Assembly (NCBI GenBank): GCA_033791105.1
Contig: JASJHI010000013.1
Span: 1 to 19,932, forward strand
Source of the DNA: JASJHI01 sp033791105
Lineage (GTDB): Bacteria; Actinomycetota; Acidimicrobiia; Acidimicrobiales; Ilumatobacteraceae
DNA: 19,932 bases
Direction: 5' to 3'
The position numbers and the translations under genes were made by a program. The notes under the pieces were generated by a model. The model saw only the letters and a list, made by a program, of their open reading frames with translations. It ran no database searches and was not told the origin of the DNA. Below, one piece after another: positions 6,397-14,139 of the stretch (positions within the stretch are counted from its first letter, which is position 1; each line of letters starts with the position of its first letter).

Positions 6397-9297
6397 ATGA
6401 GCGAGCAGTACGAGGCAGCGACCGAACAGCACCAGGAGGAAGTCGAAGAGGGACGCACCTACTCGTTCTTCGGGTGGGTCAATCGGAACAACCGATGGAT
6501 CATCGTGGGGGTCGCGCTCGTCACCGTCCTGGCCGCGGTACTGGCCACGGGCCGCTCGGAGGACGAACCGAACTTCGACCCGGCCGGTGAGATCTATGAC
6601 ACCAGCGCGCTCGTCGACGCACGGTTCGTCAACTCGTCGTCGGTCGGCGGCGCCCTGTTCGTGGTGGAGGCGAGCGACGGTGGCGATGCGCTGACTCGCG
6701 ACGTGTTGCTCGAGTTCAAGGAGAACTCCGACGCGCTGCGGAGCGACCCCGAACTGAACGCCGAACTGACCGAACAGTTCAACGCGGGCCTGGGTGAACA
6801 GGTCGATGGCATCTTCTCGCTCGCCGACGTCGTCGACGATGCCCTCCCGGGAGGGCTCGAGCAGGCGACTGATGCCGACGTCAAGATCGTCCTGGCCGAC
6901 ATCCTCGGCGAAGACGCCGTCGGAAGCCCACTCCGCGACACTCTCTCCCAATCGGCGACGAGTCGCGTCGGTGTCGTCGCCGACGAGCAGATCGTGGTGT
7001 GGGAGGCCCCGGCGTTCAGCGCGACGGTGGTGCTCGATCTCTCGAACCTCGGTGGTCGAGATCCGGAAGCCCAAGGATTCGGTGACATGGGGGCCGAAGC
7101 GGAGGAGTACCTGCGCGACGTGCAGGCCGAACTGCAGGGCGACCAAGAGAGCATCCGGATGCTCGGCGTCGGGATCGACGTCGGCATCACCTCCGAGGAG
7201 CAGCTGGCCGAGTCGGCTCCCTTCATCTTGCTCGCGGTGGTGCTGATCATGGTGCTCGTCGGCGCTCTGCTCCGCTCGTACTGGGCGGCTGCTCTCGTGG
7301 CGACCGGGCTATCGATCACGATGCTCTGGTACAGCGCCGTACTCACGCTGCTGGGATTCGAGGGCGGTCTGCTACTCGGCTTCATCGCACCGATCTCGGT
7401 CATCGCCTTCGGCGTCGACTTCTTCGTCCACGCCAGTGGGCGCGCCCGCGAACAACAGGTCGCCGGCTCGGCGCGCGACCACTCGTACCAGTTGGGACTC
7501 GCCCTCGTCTTCCCCGCGCTGCTGCTGGCGGTCCTGTCGTCGTCGCTCGCTTTCATGGCGAACGGCGTGGCCGGCATTCAGGCGATCGTGCAATTCGGGA
7601 TCGGAACCGCGATCGCGCTCCTGATCGCATTTGTCATCCTCGGCCTCCTGACCCCGCGCTGGCTGCTCAGCGTGGAGGACGGCCTCGGAGACCCGCCGCT
7701 GCAGCGCGGCCGGATGATCGGCTACAAGCTCGGTTTCGTCGTGATGACGCTCGTCGCCGGTGTGGTGGTCACCTTCAGTGTCGTCGCCCCGATCACCGGC
7801 TTCATCGCGCTGATCGTGTTCCTCCCGATCTTCATCTACCTTCCCGCCCGCTGGACCCGCCGCAGCTATGCCAAGGCAGCAGCCGCCGGGCGGGAAACCG
7901 GACCCGTGATCAAGGGCGCCGGGCACGGTTTCAAGGCTGCCGGCGACATCGTGCACTTCAGCGCACGTTGGCGTGTGGTGACCATCCCGGTGACGATCGT
8001 CCTGGCGATCCTCGGCGTGATCGGCTTCACGCAGGTCGAGTCGGAATTCTCCTTCGAGGACTTCCTCGCCGAGGACAGCGACGCGATCCAGGGCCTGAAG
8101 CTGTTCGAGACGCACTACGGCGAGACCGGCGGGATCGGATCGGGCTTCATCTACGTCGAGGGAGACCTCACCCAACCCGAGACACTCGCCGCGCTCGATG
8201 ACGTCGTGGCCGAGATCGATGCGGCCGAGGCGGCATCCGACGACGAGTACCTGACCCGCGATCTGAACGGCAACGTGACAGCACGGGACAACGCGGTAGC
8301 GATCGTGCGCGCGGCGGTCGCGTCGCCGGAGGCGATGGCGGCGGCCGGCGTGGTGATCACCGACGCGGACGGTGACGGACTGCCCGACTCCGCGGACGAG
8401 GTCGAGGCGATCTATGCGCTCGCGTTCGAGCAGGGAATCGCGACCGACGACGGATTCCTCGCGTACCCCGCCGAGAGCGTGACCGAGTTGCTGTGGACCG
8501 ACGGAGACGGCAACTACGCCACCATCGTGCAGGTCGGGATCCCGCCCTTCACCGAGGATTCGATCATCCTCGACGCGCGCAGCGGACTGGACGACGCGGC
8601 CGACTCGCTCGAGGGGTCCGACGGCGGTTCGTCCCTGACTGTCGTCAGCGTCTCGGGAGAATCGATCACGAGTCAGGACAGTCTTGCTGCGTTCACCGAT
8701 GCGATGCTCCTGGCGTTGCCGGTCGCGCTCGTTCTGTGCTCGATTCTCGCGGCCTGGTTCATGCGGTCGATCAAGTACGGGATCGCGGCCGTCGCACCGA
8801 TACTCCTCGTCGTCGGCTGGGTGTACGGGTTCATGTATCTCGCCGACTACAAGATCAACGTCGTCACGGCGACCATCGCCGCGATCGCGGTCGGTGTGGG
8901 CATCGACTACTCCACCCACTTCACGATGCGGTTCCGGGAGGAGTTCGAGGAGGAACCGAGTCGGTTCCCGGCGCTCCGCCGAGCGGGGGAGGGCACGGGC
9001 GGGGCGCTCGCGATCTCTGCCCTGTCGTCGATCATCGGGTTCTCGGTGATGGCGCTCGCGCCGATGCCGATCTTCGTCACGTTCGGCACGCTGACCGCGG
9101 TGATGATCGCCTTCTCACTCCTCGTGTCGCTGCTGGTGCTGCCGAGCCTGCTGCTCGTTGTGACTCGCAGTCGCACGGGCGCCGAGCGTCAGCACTTCCT
9201 CGATCTCACCGGCACTGCGCCCGGAGAGTACGACCCACACTCGCGCGAGACCGCCCTTCAGGGCGGCGATGTCGCACAGGAGGAGCCCGTCGGCTGA
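6397..9297 (+). CDS. MMPL/RND-superfamily exporter (HAE3-type lipid or hydrophobe transporter)
   Basis: 966-aa inner-membrane exporter with the duplicated RND topology. There is a short cytoplasmic N-terminus, TM1 at about 33-51, a large external domain to about 273, and TM2-6 at about 275-480. TM7 lies at about 527-545, a second external domain runs to about 768, and TM8-12 reach about 930. Proton-relay aspartates are visible in GVDFFVH (about 340) and GIDYSTH (about 835), the equivalents of the paired MmpL Asp-Tyr sites. External domain 2 contains a DADGDGLPDSADE segment (656-668) typical of calcium-binding thrombospondin-3/EF-hand-like loops. The start ATG at 6397 has GAGGGAAA upstream. 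The family moves lipids, hopanoids or hydrophobic molecules; the cargo here is unknown. The gene is monocistronic, with a promoter about 120 nt upstream and a strong hairpin after the stop. The neighbouring PAP2 operon points to a membrane-lipid role, by inference. Confidence 0.9.
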   Translation: MSEQYEAATEQHQEEVEEGRTYSFFGWVNRNNRWIIVGVALVTVLAAVLATGRSEDEPNFDPAGEIYDTSALVDARFVNSSSVGGALFVVEASDGGDALTRDVLLEFKENSDALRSDPELNAELTEQFNAGLGEQVDGIFSLADVVDDALPGGLEQATDADVKIVLADILGEDAVGSPLRDTLSQSATSRVGVVADEQIVVWEAPAFSATVVLDLSNLGGRDPEAQGFGDMGAEAEEYLRDVQAELQGDQESIRMLGVGIDVGITSEEQLAESAPFILLAVVLIMVLVGALLRSYWAAALVATGLSITMLWYSAVLTLLGFEGGLLLGFIAPISVIAFGVDFFVHASGRAREQQVAGSARDHSYQLGLALVFPALLLAVLSSSLAFMANGVAGIQAIVQFGIGTAIALLIAFVILGLLTPRWLLSVEDGLGDPPLQRGRMIGYKLGFVVMTLVAGVVVTFSVVAPITGFIALIVFLPIFIYLPARWTRRSYAKAAAAGRETGPVIKGAGHGFKAAGDIVHFSARWRVVTIPVTIVLAILGVIGFTQVESEFSFEDFLAEDSDAIQGLKLFETHYGETGGIGSGFIYVEGDLTQPETLAALDDVVAEIDAAEAASDDEYLTRDLNGNVTARDNAVAIVRAAVASPEAMAAAGVVITDADGDGLPDSADEVEAIYALAFEQGIATDDGFLAYPAESVTELLWTDGDGNYATIVQVGIPPFTEDSIILDARSGLDDAADSLEGSDGGSSLTVVSVSGESITSQDSLAAFTDAMLLALPVALVLCSILAAWFMRSIKYGIAAVAPILLVVGWVYGFMYLADYKINVVTATIAAIAVGVGIDYSTHFTMRFREEFEEEPSRFPALRRAGEGTGGALAISALSSIIGFSVMALAPMPIFVTFGTLTAVMIAFSLLVSLLVLPSLLLVVTRSRTGAERQHFLDLTGTAPGEYDPHSRETALQGGDVAQEEPVG

Positions 9298-9327
9298 TCA
9301 CGCCGGGCCGATCGCTGCGCGGTGCAT

Positions 9328-9353
9328 CGGTGGTGGGGAAAACCCCACCACCG
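9328..9353 (+). terminator. Strong intrinsic-type hairpin after the MMPL gene
   Basis: CGGTGGTGGGG, an AAAA loop, then CCCCACCACCG form a perfect 11-bp stem beginning 30 nt after the stop at 9297. No U-tract follows, as is common for actinobacterial terminators. It separates the exporter from the downstream genes. Confidence 0.75.
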
Positions 9354-9406
9354 GGACGCCCGGCTCCCCCATCGAGAACGGGGCTCGGACCGTCCACGAT
9401 GGACGT

Positions 9407-9679
9407 ATGGAGTTCCTGTCCGACCTTCTCGCCGACTCTCTCCTCAACCCAGTGGTATTGGTGGCCGCCATCGTGGTGATCGCAACGCTCCTCAGCGGGC
9501 TTGTCGCCAGAGTGCTGCAGGTGCTCGAGGATCTGACTCTCACCTGGGACCGACTTCGCGTCCGGATCTCCCGGCTGAGCGTCTCGCGTCGACCGTTCCG
9601 GGTCGGGGGAGTCGGCGGCGGCGGGCGGCGATCGCGAGACCGTGCTCGCCCGCTCAACGGGCCAGGATTCGCGCGATAG
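9407..9679 (+). CDS. Small single-span membrane protein, unknown
   Basis: 90-aa predicted protein. Residues 1-12 are amphipathic (MEFLSDLLADSL), and residues about 13-35 form one hydrophobic helix (NPVVLVAAIVVIATLLSGLVA). An amphipathic stretch follows, and the tail is very basic, rich in glycine and arginine. The layout suggests an N-out/C-in membrane protein whose positive tail faces the cytoplasm. No family was recognised. The ATG at 9407 has no clear ribosome binding site; CACGAT at 9395-9400 could be a leaderless -10. It lies between two hairpins (9328-9353 and 9702-9731), so it is probably a separate transcript. It is plausible as a gene because of its hydrophobic helix and coding-like composition, but the length is small. 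Confidence 0.5.
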   Translation: MEFLSDLLADSLLNPVVLVAAIVVIATLLSGLVARVLQVLEDLTLTWDRLRVRISRLSVSRRPFRVGGVGGGGRRSRDRARPLNGPGFAR

Positions 9680-9701
9680 GAACTCGGTCCGGCTCGGCGG
9701 T

Positions 9702-9731
9702 CGATCGGTGGTGGTCCTCTCGCACCGATCG
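9702..9731. terminator. Perfect 9-bp inverted repeat between the small membrane gene and the catabolic cluster
   Basis: CGATCGGTG (9702-9710) and CACCGATCG (9723-9731) are perfect inverted repeats with a 12-nt loop. GGCGG (9696-9700) and CCGCC (9739-9743) could extend the stem. It lies 22 nt after the stop at 9679 and 46 nt before the start at 9778. It could therefore be a terminator for the first gene or an operator for the second; position alone does not decide. Confidence 0.45.
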
Positions 9732-9777
9732 CGGCCCACCGCCGGGACTACGGTCTGTCTCCCAACCAAGGGGGCCC

Positions 9778-10137
9778 ATGATCATCGTCACCGCAACGCT
9801 GTCGTTCGAGACAGCGGCCGATCGCGACCGCGCGGTCGCCACGACCATCCCGGTGCAGCGGGCGACGCGGGATGAAGAGCCCGGCTGCTCGGCGTATTGC
9901 TTCGCGCCGGATCCGGTCGAGCCGACCCACATCCAGGTGTACGAGCTCTGGTCCGATGCCGAGCACCTCGCCGAGCACTTCGATCATCCCAACTACGCCT
10001 CGATGGTCGCCGCGCTGCAGCAATGCGGAGGCTTTCTGGCGTCGGAGAACCGCCTGTACGCGGCCGACGATCGGGGCCCGGTCTACGGCGACGACCGTCG
10101 GTTCCGATTCGACGCCGTTGCCGACGCAGGGGGTTGA
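9778..10137 (+). CDS. Antibiotic-biosynthesis-monooxygenase (ABM) fold protein, putative quinol monooxygenase
   Basis: 119-aa protein of the dimeric alpha-beta barrel ABM family (YgiN-like), cofactor-free oxygenases or isomerases acting on aromatic or quinol-type substrates. Typical features in order are MIIVTATLSFETAADRD, TRDEEPGCSAYCFAPDPVE, HIQVYELWSDAEHLAEHF and HPNYASMVAAL, in which the VYELW strand and the H-x-x-H/P-x-Y segment are family hallmarks. The ATG at 9778 follows AAGGGGG with a short spacing. It opens a seven-gene run with only 6 nt before the next gene, so it is likely co-transcribed with the two amidohydrolases. The substrate is unknown. Confidence 0.85.
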   Translation: MIIVTATLSFETAADRDRAVATTIPVQRATRDEEPGCSAYCFAPDPVEPTHIQVYELWSDAEHLAEHFDHPNYASMVAALQQCGGFLASENRLYAADDRGPVYGDDRRFRFDAVADAGG

Positions 10138-10143
10138 TCGACC

Positions 10144-11103
10144 GTGGGCGTCTTCGACCTGCACGCGCATGTCGTGCTGGAGAGCGCATTCGGTGCGGCG
10201 GGTCGGTACGGACCGTTTCACGGCGACGACGAGCGTGGCCGAGAGTTCTTCCGCGTCGGTGAGTACACGATGAAGCCGGTTCCCTATCGCGGCACGGTGT
10301 TCACCGATGTCGTGCGACGACTCGCGGCGATGGACGAACTCGGCATCGAGCGTCAACTGCTCTCACCGAATCCGCTGACGTTCCTCGGCGGCATCGAAGC
10401 ATCACCCGCGATCGACTTCGCGTGCGCATCGAACGACGCCATGTCTGGCCTCGTCGCCGAGAGCCCTGATCGGTTGTTCGGCTCGGCGCAGCTCCCACTG
10501 CAGGACCCCGACGCAGCGTGCGCCGAACTGGAGCGAGCCGTGAACGACCTCGGTCTGCTCGCCGCCTACGTCGGCACGGACTACGGATGCTCGCTCGACG
10601 ACCCCCGACTCGACGACTTCTACCGGCAGCTGGTTGGGCTCGACGTTCCGTTGTTCGTCCACGGCGTCACCAACGACGGCATCGGACCGCCGCCGGACGC
10701 GCGGTTGCGCCGATTCGGGCTCGATCTGATCGTCGGCTACACCTATGAGGAGACGCTGGCGGTCGCCACGATGGTGCTGGGCGGCGTCTTCGACCGGCAT
10801 CCCGAACTGGATGTCTGCGTCTCTCACGGCGGCGGTGCGATCGCGTTTCTGGCACGTCGGTTCGATTCGTTCGCCTCCTTTCTGGGCAAGGCATCCGACT
10901 TCGCGACCGACCTCTCGCGTCTGTGGTTCGACAGCCATCTCGAGCCGGGGCCCGCTCGCGACCTCGTCGTCGACACCGTTGGTGCCGACCGCATGGTCTA
11001 CGGAACGAACTTCGGCGGTTGGGACACGCCGACGGCGATCGACGAGTTCGACTCGAGTCTGACCGCGAACGCCGAACGCCTCCTTCGATTGGAGCCGACG
11101 TGA
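10144..11103 (+). CDS. ACMSD-type amidohydrolase family protein (Amidohydro_2), hydrolase or decarboxylase
   Basis: 319-aa metal-dependent TIM-barrel enzyme of the amidohydrolase-2 family, which includes ACMSD and resorcylate decarboxylases. Metal and active-site residues can be placed: H7 and H9 in DLHAH, H173 in LFVHGV, and H228 in VCVSHGGG. The C-terminal metal aspartate motif, usually GSDYP or GTDFP, reads YGTNFGGWD. N289 therefore sits at the expected aspartate and D294 is five residues later. Either D294 serves as ligand or the metal site is altered. The GTG at 10144 is preceded by an AGGGGG tract and lies 6 nt after the ABM gene. The stop overlaps the next start (GTGA). Members act on ring-cleavage products or aromatic acids, but the substrate cannot be named. 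Confidence 0.85.
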   Translation: MGVFDLHAHVVLESAFGAAGRYGPFHGDDERGREFFRVGEYTMKPVPYRGTVFTDVVRRLAAMDELGIERQLLSPNPLTFLGGIEASPAIDFACASNDAMSGLVAESPDRLFGSAQLPLQDPDAACAELERAVNDLGLLAAYVGTDYGCSLDDPRLDDFYRQLVGLDVPLFVHGVTNDGIGPPPDARLRRFGLDLIVGYTYEETLAVATMVLGGVFDRHPELDVCVSHGGGAIAFLARRFDSFASFLGKASDFATDLSRLWFDSHLEPGPARDLVVDTVGADRMVYGTNFGGWDTPTAIDEFDSSLTANAERLLRLEPT

Positions 11104-12338
11104 GCACGCTCATCACGAATGGTCGCGTCTTCACCGCTGTCGACGGCTCGGTGATCGACGACGGTGGTGTGTTGATCGAGGGGGACCGGATCGCATGGGT
11201 CGGCACAAGCGCCGACGCGCCGGCGATCGGCTCGCACGTCGAGCACATCGACGCCGGCGGGCATTTCGTGATGCCCGGCATGACCGAGTCCCACGTCCAC
11301 CTCTCCTATTCCAACGCGCATCCGAGCCAGCTCGATCGTCAGCCGATCGCGATCGCCATGCTCGACGCCGTCGACAACGCGCGCACGCTGCTCGGACACG
11401 GCTTCACGTCGGCGATCAGCTTCGGTTCTGCGCAGGGCATCGATGTCCCGCTGCGCGACGCCATCCGCAGCGGGAGGGTGCCGGGGCCACGCCTGCTCGC
11501 GTCGGAGAGGGACGTCGGTTCGACGGGAAGCAACGCCGACGCTGCGATACCCGGGAGCGAAGGCCGCAAACGAATCGCCGACGGGCCGTGGGCGATTCGG
11601 TCGGCTGTGCGGGAAGTGGCCAAGGCCGGCGCGGACGTCGTGAAGATCTTCCTCGACGGTGAGGCGCTGTCGGCGCACGCTGCTCCCGGCGTACTGAGCT
11701 TCACCGACGAAGAGGTCGAGGCCGCGTGCGAGGAGGCCCATGCCCGGCGCATGCAGGTGGCATGCCACGCCCGCTCCGCCGAGGCGGTCAAACAGGCGGT
11801 CCGCTTCGGCGTCGACTTCGTCGGCCATGCGAACTTCCTCGATGACGAGGCCGTCGAGATGCTGGGCGGCGCGCGCGAGCGGATCTTCGTCGGCCCCGGC
11901 ATCGCATGGGAGATCCAGCTCCTCGAACGGGGGCACGAGATCGGCTTGAGTCGGTCGATGATGGAGGCCCGCGGATACCAGCGCGAGATCGACGAGACCG
12001 TGAGCGCGGTGAAGCGTCTCCGGGACGTCGGTGTGCGCATCTTGATCGGCGGTGACTACGGATTGTCGATCACGCCCCATGGCACCAACGCGAAGGATCT
12101 CGAGTACTTCGTCGACCTCTTCGGGATGACGCCGACCGAGGCCCTGCTGTGCGCGACCCGCGATGGAGGAGCCGCGTTCGATCCATCCGGCATGGTGGGC
12201 ACGCTGGAGGCGGAGACGCTCGCAGACATGGTGATGGTCGACGGCGATCCAACCCGCGACGTGACGGTGCTGCAAGACGCGGCACGCATCACGGCGGTCT
12301 ACAAGGGCGGCCGACGGTACGACGGGTTGCTCGACTGA
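11100..12338 (+). CDS. Imidazolonepropionase-like metal-dependent amidohydrolase
   Basis: 412-aa cytoplasmic hydrolase of the amidohydrolase-1 superfamily (prolidase/imidazolonepropionase-like group). The small beta domain is built from both ends (TLITNGRVFTAVDGSVIDDG at the N-terminus, ADMVMVDGDPTRDVTVLQD near the C-terminus). The barrel has a full set of expected ligands: H65 and H67 in ESHVHLS, K182 in VVKIFLDG (bridging lysine), H223 in VACHARS, H243 in VGHANF and D319 in LIGGDYG. The residue before the HxH is glutamate-serine where aspartate-x is more usual. The GTG at 11100 overlaps the previous stop (GTGA), indicating translational coupling to the ACMSD-like gene. Homologues hydrolyse cyclic amides, imidazolones or dipeptides. 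Two unrelated amidohydrolases in tandem suggest sequential steps on one compound, which is inference. Confidence 0.88.
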   Translation: MSTLITNGRVFTAVDGSVIDDGGVLIEGDRIAWVGTSADAPAIGSHVEHIDAGGHFVMPGMTESHVHLSYSNAHPSQLDRQPIAIAMLDAVDNARTLLGHGFTSAISFGSAQGIDVPLRDAIRSGRVPGPRLLASERDVGSTGSNADAAIPGSEGRKRIADGPWAIRSAVREVAKAGADVVKIFLDGEALSAHAAPGVLSFTDEEVEAACEEAHARRMQVACHARSAEAVKQAVRFGVDFVGHANFLDDEAVEMLGGARERIFVGPGIAWEIQLLERGHEIGLSRSMMEARGYQREIDETVSAVKRLRDVGVRILIGGDYGLSITPHGTNAKDLEYFVDLFGMTPTEALLCATRDGGAAFDPSGMVGTLEAETLADMVMVDGDPTRDVTVLQDAARITAVYKGGRRYDGLLD

Positions 12339-12358
12339 CGCGAGCGTTCCCCGGCACC

Positions 12359-13408
12359 GTGAGTTCCTCGCACCCATTCGTCTGTCGGCGCGTCGCGGCG
12401 GGAGTCATCGTTGTCGGGCTGCTCGGGTCCTGCGCGGACTCGGATTCCCAAACCTCCATCACGCTCGGTTCTGACGACGCGCCGACCTCGACGGCGACCG
12501 AGGGAATGACGGCGGATCGGGCCTCCGAGCTGTGCGCCCGGACCGGCGTCTCCGAGGCCGGTGATGTCGAGAACGATGCCCTCACCGAGGCGTCGGGACT
12601 CGTCGCGAGCCGGACGTATCCAGAGGTCGTGTGGTCGCACAACGACGGCAGCGACGGGCGCCTGTTCGCGATCGGAGCCGACGGTCGTGATCTGGGGGTT
12701 CACGAACTGGTCGTCGAAGGTGTCGATGACATCGAGGACATTGCGTTGATCTCGGGGCCCGATGGCTCCGAGGCGCTCCTGGCCGACATCGGCGACAACG
12801 ATGTCGACCGGTCCGCGATCCGCATCTACCGATTTCCCGAACCCGATCCGCGCTCGGCGGGGCCGATCGAGGAGATCGAGGTGTTGGAGTACGTCTACCC
12901 CGATCGTCCACACAACGCGGAGACGCTGCTCGTCGACCAAGCATCGGACGTGCTGGTGATCGTGACGAAGGCGCAGCTCACCGACGACGGCGTCCAGGGT
13001 GACCTCGGTTCGACCGCAGCGTCGTACGTCTTCGAGGGACCGCTCGGTGGTGCCTCCGAGGCACCGATCGAGTTGCGTGCCGTCGGGATCATCGACATGG
13101 TCGCACTCGAAGAGCGGGCCGAGAAGTCGCCGAGACATCCGACCCGCCTGATCGGTGCGGCCGGTGTGCCGACCGGCGGCGACGTCTCGGCCGATGGGTC
13201 GCTGATCGCCCTGCGGACCTACGAGACGGTATGGGTGTGGCCACGTCTCGAGCAGCAATCCGTCGCCGAGGCGCTGCTCGGTGAACCGTGCGAGGTCGGG
13301 GCGGCGTTCGAAGTTCAGGGCGAGGCCGTGGCGTTCACTTCCGAGGGTCTGGCCACGCTCGGCGAGGGCGTCAACCGGCCCCTGCACCTGATCGGCTCGT
13401 CGCAGTGA
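12359..13408 (+). CDS. Secreted lipoprotein, conserved actinobacterial propeller-like family
   Basis: 349-aa predicted lipoprotein. The GTG at 12359 gives a standard signal: CRR, a hydrophobic core (VAAGVIVVGL), then the lipobox LGSC with Cys25 lipidated. A Ser/Thr/Asp-rich linker follows to about 70. The mature domain has ASGLVASRTYPEVVWSHND (about 80-97), DDIEDIAL (about 123) and LLADIGDNDVDRSAIRIYRF (about 139-158), a motif set seen in uncharacterised secreted actinobacterial proteins that look like incomplete beta-propellers. VYPDRPHNAETLLVD later in the chain is also typical. No catalytic site is assigned. It starts 20 nt after the amidohydrolase stop without a clear ribosome binding site, so it is probably in the same transcript. 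It may bind or present the substrate outside the cell, but its link to the enzymes is only positional. Confidence 0.8.
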   Translation: MSSSHPFVCRRVAAGVIVVGLLGSCADSDSQTSITLGSDDAPTSTATEGMTADRASELCARTGVSEAGDVENDALTEASGLVASRTYPEVVWSHNDGSDGRLFAIGADGRDLGVHELVVEGVDDIEDIALISGPDGSEALLADIGDNDVDRSAIRIYRFPEPDPRSAGPIEEIEVLEYVYPDRPHNAETLLVDQASDVLVIVTKAQLTDDGVQGDLGSTAASYVFEGPLGGASEAPIELRAVGIIDMVALEERAEKSPRHPTRLIGAAGVPTGGDVSADGSLIALRTYETVWVWPRLEQQSVAEALLGEPCEVGAAFEVQGEAVAFTSEGLATLGEGVNRPLHLIGSSQ

Positions 13409-13431
13409 GCTCGGAGTTGCCGGCGCGACGG

Positions 13432-13460
13432 ATGACACCAGACGCACCCCGACATACAGT
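13432..13460 (+). promoter_or_regulatory. Leaderless promoter inside the cluster, upstream of the nitroreductase gene
   Basis: ATGACA (13432-13437) matches TTGACA at five of six positions. A 17-nt spacer and TACAGT (13455-13460) follow. The -10 box ends 7 nt before the ATG at 13468, so transcription should begin at the start codon. There is no ribosome binding site, which fits leaderless translation. This splits the seven-gene run into two transcription units, the second covering the nitroreductase, cysteine hydrolase and amidinohydrolase. Confidence 0.6.
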
Positions 13461-13467
13461 CTCGGTG

Positions 13468-14139
13468 ATGACGATCGATCGCGCTGCCGCCGACAAGTTG
13501 CTCACCACCACCCGTTCCGTCCGCAAGCGCCTCGACCTCACCCGTCCGGTGCCGATGTCGCTCATCGACGAGTGCATCGAGATCGCCATGCAGGCGCCGA
13601 CCGGTACGAATGCCCAGAACTGGGCCTTCGTCGTCGTGACCGACCCCGCCAAGAAGCAGGCGATCGCCGACTTCTATCGGCAGGCGGGTGAAACCATGGC
13701 CGGCTCCGGCTACCCGCCGCCGCTGCCGGAGGGCGATCCTCGCGAGCACGTGATGCCCAAGGTCATGGAGAGTGCGATGTACCTCGGTGAGGTGCTCGAG
13801 CAGGTGCCCGTGTTCGTGATCCCGTGCGTGCAGGGTCGGATGGAGGAGGTGCCGATGATCGTCGCCCAGGCCTCGACGTACGGCTCGATCCTGCCGGCTG
13901 CGTGGAGTTTCATGCTCGCCGCTCGTGCCCGCGATCTCGGCACAGCGTGGACCACGGTCCACTTGTTCCATCACGACGAGGTCAGCGACCTACTCGGAAT
14001 CCCACGGGACTGGACGCAGGCGGCCCTCCTGCCCGTCGCCTACTACACCGGCGACGATTTCAAGCCGGCACACCGGCTCCCCGCTGCATCGATGATCCAC
14101 TACGACACGTGGGATGCCGATGATCAAACGGTTCGGTGA
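13468..14139 (+). CDS. Nitroreductase-family flavoprotein
   Basis: 223-aa FMN-dependent oxidoreductase of the nitroreductase superfamily. The N-terminal TTTRSVRKRLD corresponds to the RSxRxF-type phosphate-binding motif for FMN. It is followed by IDECIEIAMQAPTGTNAQNW, the classic AxxAPSxxNxQxW signature with threonine for serine. Further on, ASTYGSILPAAWSFMLAARARDLGTAW and LLGIPRDWTQAALLPVAY are the usual dimer and flavin-contact segments. Members reduce nitro groups, quinones, enones or act in dehalogenation and ring reduction. Start ATG 13468 is chosen for the leaderless promoter ending 7 nt upstream. The 3' end overlaps the next gene by 26 nt. It is the first gene of the second transcription unit, and the substrate is unknown. 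Confidence 0.9.
   Translation: MTIDRAAADKLLTTTRSVRKRLDLTRPVPMSLIDECIEIAMQAPTGTNAQNWAFVVVTDPAKKQAIADFYRQAGETMAGSGYPPPLPEGDPREHVMPKVMESAMYLGEVLEQVPVFVIPCVQGRMEEVPMIVAQASTYGSILPAAWSFMLAARARDLGTAWTTVHLFHHDEVSDLLGIPRDWTQAALLPVAYYTGDDFKPAHRLPAASMIHYDTWDADDQTVR

Noticed and set aside
7372..8919. A 515-codon open frame on the minus strand inside the MMPL gene
   Set aside because: It is antisense to an unmistakable exporter, has biased composition rich in Asp, Arg and His and no recognisable domain; a shadow typical of GC-rich DNA.
9700..9745. tRNA-like fold
   Set aside because: The stems are only an inverted repeat; there is no T-loop or anticodon arm.
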